This document shows positions 19,705-30,765 of a stretch of DNA of 64,000 nucleotides, one piece after another; position 1 is the stretch's first letter; each line of letters opens with the position of its first letter. The DNA is from Morchella semilibera (Eukaryota; Ascomycota; Pezizomycetes; Pezizales; Morchellaceae). The DNA lies in assembly GCA_009192285.1 (NCBI GenBank), contig WBVU01000008.1, positions 1,746,370-1,810,369 on the forward strand, given 5' to 3'. Under the pieces are notes generated by a model. It saw nothing but the letters and a program-made list of their open reading frames with translations. It was not told the origin of the DNA and did no database searches. The position numbers and the translations under genes are program-made.

Positions 19705-22700
19705 ATGAGTACTACAACCAAAACACACTCCTTTCTACGCATAATACAGCACAACTGCGCCAGCAGTAATAACGTTCTTATCTCACTCTTTTCGCTTAAA
19801 ATGGTGCAAGATGCCCATATTATAGCAATTCAAGAACCTCCTCTTAAAAATGGAATTCCGCTTACAGTCCCTACTTTTACGCTTATTTCCCCAACCCCCA
19901 CCCAAAAAGAAGATAAAATATCTACATGCATTTATTTAAACAATGCTCTACTTGAAAAAAATTCTTTCCTTGCTATTCCTTCACACAGAGGCGATACTAT
20001 AAATGTTAACCTCGAATGCAAAACAAGCAATAATACTTTTACTTCACTCAGTATTTATTGCATCTATAATCGTCAATTAAAACCCAACGCTCGTTCACAC
20101 AATCCTCAGGATCTGTTTATTCGTACCAGTACCCCCACTATAATACTAGGGGACTTTAATATTCATCATCCAAACGCAGACCCACTTCGCTCCTTTAACC
20201 AAAGAGAATTAAATCTATCCAATCCATATTTCAACACGGCAACCCGTCGCGGTTATACACTTATCAATAACCCCGGCACCTATACCAGATTGTCCCCAGA
20301 TCAAAAGAAAAGGCACGGAGTTATAGATCTGGCATTTGCCAACACACAAGCAGCCAAATTTATTAGAAAATGGCTCCCTATTTCACAAGCAACAGGGTCA
20401 GATCATAAAGCCCTGGCCCTCTCCCTACAAATACCCGCAGCAGATTTCGAACCCTTCCAAGTTCACAACTGGAAACTCACAGATTGGAACCTGCTGAACC
20501 CAAAGCTTCAAAACTTCACAATCACCCCCTGCCCAATGCCTAATGCAATTGACGACTGGTTTGATAAAAACTTCAACACACTCGTCGATACAATTAAACA
20601 CGCTACTCCTCTCAAAACCATATCCAAATGGTCCAAGGCATGGTGGAACCCAAACATCAGCCAACTCAGAAAAATCTACCACTCAGTACATAGAGCCTAC
20701 CGCAAAGGCAACGCCCCACCATTCGAAATGAAAGCTGCCAGAAATGCCTATTTTAATGCTATTAAAAAGGCAAAATCAGATCACTGGAACAACTATATAT
20801 CGAATGCCCAAACAAAAGACGTCTGGAGGATCAAGAAAATGGCCTCCAGATCGGAAGATAAAATTCCAACACTCCCAAACTCACCAACTCCCATGCTTCT
20901 TAACCAGAACTTGGTGAATGCGTTTTTCCCCCCCAAACCAGACCTAATTAACCCCCTTCCCATATTAGACCCCAACGCCCCAGCTATTACACCACAAGAA
21001 ATACGTAATGCGCTAGGCCCTACATCAAATCTCTCTGCCCCAGGCCCAGATACTATTCCATACCCAGTATGGAAAAATATCCATAATATAAATCCTCTTA
21101 TCATTACAACACTTCTGAACCAACTCCTTACACATGGTTATCACCCACTGGCCCTGAAAAAAGCCAATGGAGTGATACTTGCAAAACCCAACAAACCCGA
21201 CTACACCCTACCCTCATCCTACAGAGTGATAGTCCTACTACAAACCTTCTCCAAGATTCTGGAAAAGATTGTAACCACAAGACTGGCCAATATTGCAAAA
21301 GCGATCGGCATTCTCCACCCACATCAATGCGGATCAGTAGCAGGTCTCTCTACAGCAGACGCTGCTACCTGCCTAATAAACGAAACCCGAGCCATGCAGA
21401 CAGCAAAACTCAAAGTCACAACACTCTTCCTAGATGTTAAAGGAGGCTTTGACCACGTCCTCAAAACCTCGCTCAAAGACATTATGGAAAAAGCACATGT
21501 TCCAAAATATATCGTTAACTGGGTTCTATCCTTTATGTCGGACAGATATATCACACTCCTCTACAAAGGGTCTCCAAAGGTGGCCCGCCCTATACAAGTC
21601 GGCGTCCCACAAGGATCACCAATTTCTCCACTTCTTTTCCTTATATATATTAGCTTTCTACACAACTACGACCCACACCCAGGCATATCGCTCTCCTATG
21701 TCGATGATCTAGCGATAACAGTAGGGTCACAATCCTACCAACAAAATATCACGATTCTGACCCAACACTACAACAAGCTAATTCAATTAGCACATCCCCA
21801 CAATATTTTCTTCTCAGTCGCAAAAACTGATTTAATCCACTGGAGAACCCCCAGGGACCGCTCCCAAATATGCTATTTACCAATCAGTCTAGAGGGTCAT
21901 ATAATCCAACCCTCAAGCCAGGTAAAATGGATAGGCTTCTGGCTGTCCTCTTCACTCAACCCCAACGAACACTATAAACGAAGACTTGCCGCAGCAAGGG
22001 CCGCCTTCGGTATAATCCAACGCTTTTCCTCTGCAGGGAAAGGCCTGTCATCACAAAATTGCAGAAAAATCGCCCTTATGGCGATAAGACCTATGCTTAC
22101 GTACGGAGGCGCAGTCCTCACCCCAACATCAGCAATTAAAGAAATGAATACATTTTGGAATTCAGTTCTCAGATGGACTACAGGGTGCTTTAGATCCACG
22201 AATCAACGCGCACTATGGGCAGAAGCCGGCTCACCCCCACTAGACCTCTACCTACACTTTCTGAAATGCAAATATGCTATCAGAATTCTACAAGCCCCCC
22301 CCATGGCCAACCCGGTCACGGGCAGGACCTCGCAATCCTTCCCCACTATATCACCTGACAGATTCTATACCCATACACTTCTTTTAAAAGCACTACCCAA
22401 CCCCCCTAAGAAATGGAACTCCAATGCAATCAAAGGAGTTAACCACCTCCCCATCGAACACCTTTGTTCAATTATCAGACCGCTTATCGAAGAGGGCGTC
22501 CCCCCCATTAAGATGGCCGCCAGAGCAAAGTCTCAACTCATAGCCAATTGGAACTACCACTACCCACCACCAGTTTACTACCCATATCCCCTAACAACTA
22601 CGCCGCCCTTTTTTACCAATCTGCACAAATTCGTTGCATCTCGCATACACCAAATGAGAGCAGGCAAGAGTTACCTACGCGGACAAAAATCATGGATCAA

Positions 22701-23016
22701 TATTCACCTCCCCTCTCTATGTACCAGATGCAATTTGGAAGATGAGACACCCTCACACATTATTCTGAGATGTTCAAAAATTGAAAACCTCAGGCCATTG
22801 GAAATTGCCTCCGCCACCTCTCTCTCAGAGATTTGGTCAAACCCACACCTCTCCACAATTCTCAGCGGCTTTATTGTGGCCGCGAGAATTAACTACCCAA
22901 TCCCACACGAGATCTCACCCCCACACTCAGGGACATCAATTTCTACCCTGACCACAATGTCCACAACCGAATCACAAATACTGGGGCTCCCATTCAACCC
23001 AATATACGCGTCTTAA
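19705..23016 (+). CDS. LINE ORF2: endonuclease and reverse transcriptase, 1103 aa
   Basis: The enzyme that nicks target DNA and copies the element RNA onto it. The APE-like endonuclease covers about 1-240, with Asn17 in QHNC, Glu44 in IQEPP, Asp150 and Asn152 in LGDFNIHHP, and Asp233-His234 in GSDHKAL. The reverse transcriptase covers about 430-720: APGPDTIPYPVW, SSYRVIVLLQTFSKILEKIV, FLDVKGGFDHV (575-585), GVPQGSPISPLLF (633-645) and YVDD (665-668), so all catalytic Asp are present. A C-terminal knuckle starts at Cys1006 (CTRCNLEDETPSHIILRC). No RNase H motif is visible between them, unlike some Tad/I members. Translation probably depends on termination at ORF1 and restart, since only AGA separates the stop from this ATG. 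Confidence 0.95.
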   Translation: MSTTTKTHSFLRIIQHNCASSNNVLISLFSLKMVQDAHIIAIQEPPLKNGIPLTVPTFTLISPTPTQKEDKISTCIYLNNALLEKNSFLAIPSHRGDTINVNLECKTSNNTFTSLSIYCIYNRQLKPNARSHNPQDLFIRTSTPTIILGDFNIHHPNADPLRSFNQRELNLSNPYFNTATRRGYTLINNPGTYTRLSPDQKKRHGVIDLAFANTQAAKFIRKWLPISQATGSDHKALALSLQIPAADFEPFQVHNWKLTDWNLLNPKLQNFTITPCPMPNAIDDWFDKNFNTLVDTIKHATPLKTISKWSKAWWNPNISQLRKIYHSVHRAYRKGNAPPFEMKAARNAYFNAIKKAKSDHWNNYISNAQTKDVWRIKKMASRSEDKIPTLPNSPTPMLLNQNLVNAFFPPKPDLINPLPILDPNAPAITPQEIRNALGPTSNLSAPGPDTIPYPVWKNIHNINPLIITTLLNQLLTHGYHPLALKKANGVILAKPNKPDYTLPSSYRVIVLLQTFSKILEKIVTTRLANIAKAIGILHPHQCGSVAGLSTADAATCLINETRAMQTAKLKVTTLFLDVKGGFDHVLKTSLKDIMEKAHVPKYIVNWVLSFMSDRYITLLYKGSPKVARPIQVGVPQGSPISPLLFLIYISFLHNYDPHPGISLSYVDDLAITVGSQSYQQNITILTQHYNKLIQLAHPHNIFFSVAKTDLIHWRTPRDRSQICYLPISLEGHIIQPSSQVKWIGFWLSSSLNPNEHYKRRLAAARAAFGIIQRFSSAGKGLSSQNCRKIALMAIRPMLTYGGAVLTPTSAIKEMNTFWNSVLRWTTGCFRSTNQRALWAEAGSPPLDLYLHFLKCKYAIRILQAPPMANPVTGRTSQSFPTISPDRFYTHTLLLKALPNPPKKWNSNAIKGVNHLPIEHLCSIIRPLIEEGVPPIKMAARAKSQLIANWNYHYPPPVYYPYPLTTTPPFFTNLHKFVASRIHQMRAGKSYLRGQKSWINIHLPSLCTRCNLEDETPSHIILRCSKIENLRPLEIASATSLSEIWSNPHLSTILSGFIVAARINYPIPHEISPPHSGTSISTLTTMSTTESQILGLPFNPIYAS

Positions 23017-23220
23017 AAAGTCCTACTGAAGGCCCCGGCCTAAAGCCATGTTATATTTCTTATGTTTATTTTGCTATGTAGGAGTTGGTTTTGATTTATT
23101 TTTTTTAAGGGGATAGTTGAATTGCGGAGGCACAGAGGTTTTTTATGCCATAGTTTTAACTTTATGCAATGTTTTGTACCTTAAACAAATACAGTTGATT
23201 TAAAAAAAAAAAAAAAAAAA

Positions 23221-23236
23221 ACCGGCATGTCACCTT
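23221..23236 (+). repeat. LINE target-site duplication, right copy
   Basis: ACCGGCATGTCACCTT immediately after the A-tail, identical to the copy at 18057-18072. The next bases complete the right terminal repeat of the host DNA element. The first A could equally belong to the tail. Confidence 0.9.
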
Positions 23237-23255
23237 TAAGACGCGCCGCACCATA

Positions 23256-24272
23256 GCTATATAACCCGGTGCCAAGAAAGTAGGTGATACTCTATGAAAC
23301 AAATTTTAGAGTCCGGACAGATCGTCAGAATTTAAGTACATGCATGTAGTTAAGATCAAGGGTTTTACGGTCTAATTAATTAAGACTGAAAGATGTACTG
23401 ATGCTCGATGTGAGTATATATGCTCGGGTTTAGGTGATCCATTATATTATAAATTTTAGCGTATTCACTGGGGCCGACACCTCCGGGTCTGATAGGGACA
23501 CTAGAGGCCGGCTGCCTTTCCTCCATGGCCATGGCCACTAAAATCCCATATATAACTAGACCATTCTCCCTGGGCTCTTCCCGTCAATATAATTTTGATA
23601 GGTCTAAGTGTAGTAATTATCTGCCTCGGGCAGCCCGAGCATCCTGAGGCAAGACATCCTTTACGTCACGAGCAATTGCAACCAAATTAAAGACATGCAC
23701 CCATACGAGTTGTCAGAGGCACCTCGAGGAATTAACTTATCTCTACTCGCCTCATACAAAGGGCCTCGTGGACCGCACCATGGGCAGGGGCCCCGCGTAC
23801 ATGGGACCGTCCGTTTCGGAGCTGATTCTAATATTTCCTCCACTCTTGCCCGCTTACAACATATTTGCCAACACGTTTGTCCTTGCTAGACCCTGCAGAT
23901 CTGTTAAATTGTAGCTTCTCATTTTAATATTTGGTAGTGAGTGGTAAACAGGGGTATCTTTACTCTAGAAGCAGCTCCTCCTAATTATTGTATCTCTCTC
24001 TAGTCTATTATCAGCTTATCTTGATTGGTACTGTGTTGACTTTTCTGACTAAGGATTTCTGAGATTTTCTGGATGTAAGTTTTTGTGTTTGGATTTGGTC
24101 CTAATATCTATTGTGTCTTATATAATTACTTCCACCCGAAGAAGGTTTTGGGTTTTCAAAAAGGATCAGTGTCGAGCACAAACAGGTCTTAGCATGAGCT
24201 CCACAACAATAACTTGTAACTCAAATTTCCAAATTATATATACAACCCATTCGATAAACAAAATCTTTCAAC
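23256..24272. other. Intergenic, nothing recognised
   Basis: Between the nested transposons and the 3' end of the beta-galactosidase gene. No domain-bearing frame. A few TACATGTA-like words lie near 23335-23348. Confidence 0.5.
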
Positions 24273-27200
24273 CTAATATGCCCCCTTTCTCTCCTTCCAC
24301 CTCGGCTGTTCACTCGCTTCAACCTCTCCGAACCCACTTTGGATAAGTGCAGTTGCCACAAGTTCCAGACTATCAATTTTCGCACCCCCCTTGTCCATGG
24401 CCCAGAGTGATACCCCAAGGGTATTCTTCCCTTGATGGTTGAAGATACCCTCTGGAACGGAGAACTCGAGTTGAGGACCGACATTATTGGCATATTTACC
24501 GAATTGGTATCCATTAACGTAGATTTGAGCTCTGAAATTGGGTGTTGAGGTTGAGTTGGAAAACTTGATTGAAAGTGGAATATCGTAGCCTTTAGGCAAG
24601 TTGAGGTCAAATTCGGTGCTAAGATAGGTGTAAGTACTTGTATGACTTTGCAATGGATATTAGAAACTCACCTAAAGAATCCAACCCCGGCCTTATCGAT
24701 ACCCTCAAGTGGAGTCTTCTTGGCCCATTTATCGGTATTGAATCCTGGGTAATGCCATCCTTGGCGTTCTGCATAAAGACCACCCTCGTTCAATGGTCCT
24801 CTGGTTCGATCGAAGTACTATAGTCTATTAGCTTGCACAATTACGCGACCAAATCAAATTATTAATCGATACTCACAGTCTCGCCCCCTAAGTTTCCTGT
24901 CAACTTCCAAGAGACAGTAGTTTCTGGACTACCTTTGAAGTCATAGTATAAGATTCCTCTTGGGGTCTTAAACTCATCCGATCCAGCATTCCAGTCTCCG
25001 GCCAACCCTTGATGATCTTGCAAGATGGTGATTATATTCTTGCTCCCTTCCTTCAGTGTGGGGAAAGTGAAGGTCTTATTTCCAAAGGTTCCAGAGTCAT
25101 ATCCATACCATGACCCAAGAAGATCGGAGTTCAACCAAACACTGAATCCGAATGCATTACCACCTATAAATTGAACAGATCAGTATCTTCTCCGGCACAC
25201 GGAACTCATGTGTGGTTTTACCGATGAGAGAAGCATTAAAGCTATTTTCTTTACCAGTGGCAGTAAAGTGTCCTCTCCAGAGGATGTTGCCTGTGTGGTA
25301 ACCATACTCGCTTGCATACAGATTTTCAGGCGTAGTCAATGCTCTAGGGTTTGTAGTATTCTTCTTGTCCGCATTTGTCCATTTGCTGTCATCGTATTTG
25401 CCGCTGATCTCTGGTAAGCTATCCGCATATTTCTACAAAACTACTGTATTAGCGTATGAACACGGAATTAAACATTTAGAACTTTTACCCATGTAAGTTT
25501 GCTCAAGGTTGGCAATGTAACTTTGGGCTCTTTGTAAACTAATTTACCCAATAACGTCCCATATGAACTCTTTTCGACCTTTAAATCTTCACCGTTGAAC
25601 TTGACCTTCTTCACATCTGACCCGGCAACGACCTCAATGGTCTCGGTAGCATTGATGTCTCCCCTGATCTGCAAGGTGCCATCATCAATGTCCACTGAGC
25701 GGATCAAGTAGGTACCCTTGATAATAACCGCATCATCCGTACTGAATGACGGGCCAGGGACACCCTTGTCTGATGGAAGATCTGGAACCCACATCCTGTA
25801 GGCCACATTACGATCAACAATGTATACTAGTAAATCGTCTCCGATCTCCGCAACAGTTTGACCAGTAGTCACATAGTTCAAGATGAGTACTCCGTCCTGG
25901 GCCCGGGCCTCATTGAGGGATTTTTTATCGGCAACCTTGATTGTGGGTGCTGCTCCGGTGTATGTAATAGCTGTTTCATGAGTTTCTCCTGATGAGCCAT
26001 ATAAAACGAGAACATGCTTGGAGCCAATTTTTTTCCTACGATATGAGTGGTTAGTAACATTCTTTGAAGTGTTGTAAGTTTAAAACCAGCAAGAGACCCA
26101 CCAGGTAAAGATCTCGCCGGACGAGTAAATGATAGTCTTATCACCAAATGCGTAATCTGTGACATGGATCTTAGAATCACGCCCATCAAGAGTAAGGCTC
26201 CCGCCCAATTGCGGGATCGAGAGGTCACCAAGACTAGTTGGTACAGTGAGCTTGTAAGTTGACTTCTCAAGCGAGTTATATGCCGCATGACGCACAACCC
26301 AGAAAACGGTCTTGTTCCCAACGACGTCTTTGGTTTCGGTAACAGCGAGCGTAGGGTTATCAGTGAAAGACCCGTTGATGGTGCTTGGAATTAAATTCTG
26401 GGGAGCGGTGGTGAGGTAGGCTGGTGACACTTTGAGGAAGTTGGCCTGAAGTTTCAATTCACTGTATTTCTCACGGTTGATGCGACGGTTCTCAGCGACT
26501 GCACTTGCGTAATCGTAACTTGTGTATACTCCAGGGTATGCAATTCCTCCCCAGTTTGTTCCTCCAAAAGTCTAAAAAAACAGATTAGTTAGATGGTATT
26601 CTATATCAAGAGGATTGTGTTAGGACACACCATGTAGATGTTGAAAATGGTAGTTGAAAAAGACATTATGTTCTTGTAGAATACCCTTTCAAACTCGTGG
26701 TTCAAAAGAATCGCACAAGCCTCGTACCCAGGCCCTCCCCATGGATCGAATGCACCACCCTGGAATTCCAAGATTGAGTTGGGTGAAATTGCAGAAACAT
26801 TCATGTGAGTCTCGTAGAAATCCGTTGGAATTTTGTTGTCAATCCATGTGTACGGGTTTGCGCAATCGAACCCTTCATAAAGTCAGTTTATTTCTACAAG
26901 CTCAAGATTAAGGACAAATGGCTCACCCAGGGGGTATGAATCATAGCCATATATATCAACCTGGCCTTCTCCAGAGCCAGGAATATAGTTTGCAAACCCA
27001 CCCCAGACATCGTTGGAGATCATTGGTACTACAATCCCAGAATCTCTGAACCAGTCCTGAAGGACCTGCATATAAGTCGACTGGGGCCATGGAATCCATG
27101 GAGATCCGACCGAGAACTCATTTTCTGGCTGCAACAATATCACAGGCCCACCGTTCGTAATTTGTTCTGGTGCGATAATCTCGCTAATCACACGCACATA

Positions 27201-27856
27201 ATCTTCCATTGCTGCCAGGTACGTTGCATTCTCAGACCGCCAACCACCTTCCACTCGAGTGCCCCACCCGGGAAAACCGCCGCCAGAGGTCTCGGCATTG
27301 ATATACGGCCCTGGTCGGGCTATGAGGTATATACCAGCTTTGCGAGCAGCTTCGAAGAATGGGGTATATGAGCGGATGCCATCGAAGTTGAAATCACCTT
27401 TTTTGTATTCAACAAGACCCCAGTGTACATAAAACGATACGGCGTTGAATCCCAGGGCTTTGATCTTTTCGAAAACGTCGAGCCAGAGTGAAGCAACAGG
27501 TAATCTTCAATATCTATCAATACGGGATCTTGCAAGACATGGTGACTCCTCTTACCTCCAGGGATGAACCTCGCCGGAGAATATCATGATTCGTTCGCCG
27601 TTCAAGAAAAGTGAATGCTCGTCCCATGTTACCTTTTCCCAATAACTGTTTATCAGCGAACAGTTCGATTAATTATAAAGCATTAATCACCCACCATGGT
27701 TTGTAGGTTATTGTCATCTCTCGGAATGATGTAATCACTCGGCTTTCTCCCAAAAAGACTCTTTGACTGGCCAGTCGGAGAGGCAATCACCATCGTGGCC
27801 AAAGTCAGAGCCAAAAGGCATCCCGCCTTGCATAAGCTCGACATTGAGAGTTTCAT
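24273..27856 (-). CDS. lacA: Secreted beta-galactosidase, GH35, 1021 aa
   Basis: Retaining glycosidase that removes terminal beta-galactose from galactosides, probably outside the cell. Ten exons: 27856-27695, 27632-27556, 27504-26927, 26872-26631, 26571-26102, 26035-25489, 25432-25222, 25163-24877, 24817-24672, 24618-24273; all junctions are in phase. Residues 1-26 are a signal peptide. The catalytic barrel starts [20 protein letters not shown]. The acid/base is Glu209 in QPENEFS and the nucleophile Glu308 in [14 protein letters not shown], close to the positions in characterised Aspergillus and Penicillium enzymes. Domains II/III (DUF-type beta domains) and two jelly rolls ([40 protein letters not shown]) follow, the full fungal LacA layout. 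The total length of about 1000 aa is normal. The first intron uses the acceptor AAAAG rather than an earlier CAG, which alone keeps VTWDEHS in frame. Confidence 0.95.
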
Positions 27857-30765
27857 TTTCACCAATAAAGACAGCACCGGAAGCACCGTACTCGTGAGAA
27901 TGCTGAAACTCAACAAGACGGAATCAACAAGGGGCTTTATACTAGAGCTTCGAGAGTAATTTCAACGGTCTAAACATTTACTCGGACAATGGCGAACCCG
28001 AAAACCAATATAATAAACCCCGCATCATCCTCCAAACTCTTCGCTATCCCCCACAGAATTCCCCCGAGGTGATCAAATCTAAGTCCTTGAGAGTACCAAG
28101 CCCGGGAAAATATGTCATTTACCAGGCTTCGGAGGCCCAGCGTAGCACGTTACACTGTTTAGCCGAATGATAGATCCTGGTTTGGTAAAAGGGATCTACG
28201 GGAAATCTGGTGTTAAATGGATATTATTCCACAGGCTATATCCAAATACAGCAACTCCCAGGTTTTATAGTATCAGGTTGTACGATAACCGTTGTCAACG
28301 CTCCCACTTATACCGGGGATTGCTAGCAGTGTACGGACCCCATAGGGGCAAATAAACTCAATCCCAGCTTTTTCCTTTATTTCAAAAGGGCCGGCCACCG
28401 ACCCGAATTACTTGGTTCCTGACAATGGAGCCACAGAGGTTAGCTAACATAACTCCTCTAACAGCTGCTTCTCCCAAGGCCAAGGTATCATGGTACAAAT
28501 CCAGATGCCGTGGCCAGGCATCATAAGGCCCCCCCCCCCAAACTCTCAATAACGATATTTGTTCACCTCTTTTCCGGGCCCTTCAACTCATACTCTATGA
28601 TCGATCAAGTCGAGCCAAGCACGGGAGTGCACTGACGTTCCAAGGAATTGCTTAGGCTATGATTGTAGTGGCTATTTTCTCGGGACCTCCAACGTGCATG
28701 CCGTCCCTCTAGGTATCTGCCAACCGAAGTTATCTGGGAAGGAGGGTCAGGATTGCGGGGAAGCGGTGCTGATTTCCCCACATGCTAGCCTGGAGAAACG
28801 GCTGATGATGATGCTGGCAGGCGCTCAATATGGCGGAGCTAGAGTTGGAAACAGTAGGTACAGGTTGTACTATGTAGTCTCGTACCTCCCTTATTACGGA
28901 CAGCTTGCTTTTCCCGCAGCTGCAGCCCGTGAAAGAACTAGAAACGAGCCTAAAGTTACATATTGCCTACAGCGCCTGGACATAGACCACTATCACGAAG
29001 GTATAACAAATAAGATTTTATTATGCATATCAATTACAGAAATATCATGATCTTGTATTTTTTTTAACAACCTACATAGGCATCGATGGTGAGCAAAACT
29101 ATGCCGAGGCCGCAATCCGTACTGAGCCCGTAGGGCACAAATCGGAATTTCGAATGCTACTCACAATATCTGATAAACAAAGGTACATTTTAAGATATAG
29201 GCTCTCTTAGTACATACTTATATCTTTCACTTCTGATACATGTAGTGATTTTCATGCCAATGATTGAGGACTTGGTTATAAGCTGCCGCGCCAGTTCCTG
29301 GCCAATTTTGGTGCCCTTGGCACGGGCAGAGACAGTGTAAGTAAGGCTGTTAGGCAAGAACAAGCTTACATGTATTCACTTGCCGATCTAGCCTCCCGCC
29401 AGCTGTTAGCCCGTGCTTGTGCCTCTGTACTGAACAACTAGTCTAGCTGTCCAAAGCAATGATCCGCAAAAATTCTTTAATTGGATTGTTATGCACCGTG
29501 GTCAAATTCTACCTGGGCGCCAAGCTCTTCAGTTGTATATATACCCCCCGCTCCCTCACCCTCTTCCATCCCCAGCTCTCTTTGCCATTGTAAGTCTACC
29601 CCTAAACTTTTCCATACATGCGTCGTGGATATTGCTTGCTAACCCCCTCATAGTGGCTTAGATCAAGTGTAGTATCTGTTCTTTTCAGTTTAATCTCTGA
29701 AACGGTTCTATGGAACCTATTATTGTTGATTATACTTATTTTTGTTTGCCTGGGGACCACAGCTCTGTGCTTGCACATCTATGGTCCCACTGTGTCACTG
29801 GTATTACACTGCCTCCAGTTGATGCGAATCTCTTTTTTCATTGTCTCTTGGCTGCTAGCGAGGAGACGAGGAAATAATATTCTTGTCTAGGCCAGGTATA
29901 TTGCCAGCTTATGCACATGCTGATCAGCTCAAGCGATCAAAAAGTCAATGCTAGTTGTCAATTTCCTTCAAGATTATGTAGCTAGTAGATTTCTTCCATA
30001 CATGTAGTTTATCTAGTCAACCTCACATTTAATCGTAATAACATCTTAATAAATAAGTTAACAGATATTGATTCCCATTTTGTTCAGATGTTAAACTAAT
30101 TGTCTTATCCAGTCCCCCCATCAACCAGCTCTTTAACCCTATCTAGTAGTTGAATACTAGATTTTTCCGAGTCCATCAGCCCCATCTTGATAACACCCTC
30201 TACTCTCTCACAAGAACCTGCCCTCAACAGGAGTAACGAGACATTTCTTATGAGTTACAAGTCGAATCCGGATGTTTTAGTCATGGGACGCTCACCGTGT
30301 ATGGCAAGGACGGGTTGAGTACTTTACTAGCTCCCTACCTTTCTTACGCTCCGAAAGAGATCCCAGAGCTCTTGACGGGGTCGGGGGGGTAGGTTAGGTG
30401 GCATGCTTGATTAAACGTATTTGAGATATCCACGAGTTTCTGAAACTGAGAAGGTTTCTGCTATCCCATACATGTATTATGCGGGGTTGCTAAATATAAA
30501 ATTGTATGCATCTACTCTAGTACCGAGCTCACAGCCACATATATACAACTGCCTATATTATATTTTCAACAGTACATGATAGATATAGTATAAAACCCCC
30601 AGGGCCTCTCTCATTTTCATCAATTGATTAAAGTAGGACAGGAAGAAAAAATGTTAAAGAAAAGAGAGAGAAAAAAAGGTCCAGTGCTGAAAGAAAATAT
30701 TAATATATATACTGGAAATTGGCGCGTGACGCCCTTTGCCTGGCTCCGCTCCCCGTCATACCAAG
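27857..30765. other. Long intergenic region
   Basis: Holds the beta-galactosidase promoter and a C11 run at about 28530-28540. The 118-codon frame at 28694-29050 shows no domain and has unremarkable composition. A pyrimidine-rich, promoter-like stretch lies at about 29535-29590 with no open frame behind it. No gene is supported. Confidence 0.55.
27936..27941 (-). promoter_or_regulatory. Probable TATA box of the beta-galactosidase gene
   Basis: TATAAA on the minus strand, 80 bases upstream of the chosen start codon. This supports the ATG at 27856 over any start further upstream. Confidence 0.5.

Larger units (their letters stand above)
18073..23220 (+). mobile_element. Tad-like LINE (non-LTR retrotransposon), apparently full length
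   Basis: About 5.15 kb: 126-base 5' leader, ORF1 (18199-19701), ORF2 (19705-23016), a short 3' UTR and a 19-A tail at 23202-23220. A 16-bp target duplication, ACCGGCATGTCACCTT, lies at 18057-18072 and again at 23221-23236 with no mismatch. ORF1 has zinc knuckles; ORF2 has an APE-type endonuclease, a reverse transcriptase with YVDD and a C-terminal CCHC knuckle. I see no RNase H domain. Both frames are open from start to stop. The perfect duplication, intact A-tail and open frames point to a recent insertion. There are no signs of repeat-induced point mutation in the frames, although such mutation is common in ascomycetes. Confidence 0.95.
17705..23253. mobile_element. Inverted-repeat DNA element interrupted by a LINE
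   Basis: The left end TGGTGCGGTGCAGCTTAAAG (from 17705) is matched in inverse by the right end CTTTAAGACGCGCCGCACCA (to 23253), extending inward to GGTGAC/GTCACC. TA flanks both sides (17703-17704 and 23254-23255), as for Tc1/mariner/pogo-type elements. Without the LINE and its target duplication the element is only about 385 bp and has no coding capacity, so it is a MITE-like non-autonomous element. It carries a long internal hairpin (17743-17863) and was the target of the LINE. Confidence 0.8.

Noticed and set aside
28694-29050. 118-codon plus-strand frame
   Set aside because: No domain or helical pattern, and no promoter or intron support.
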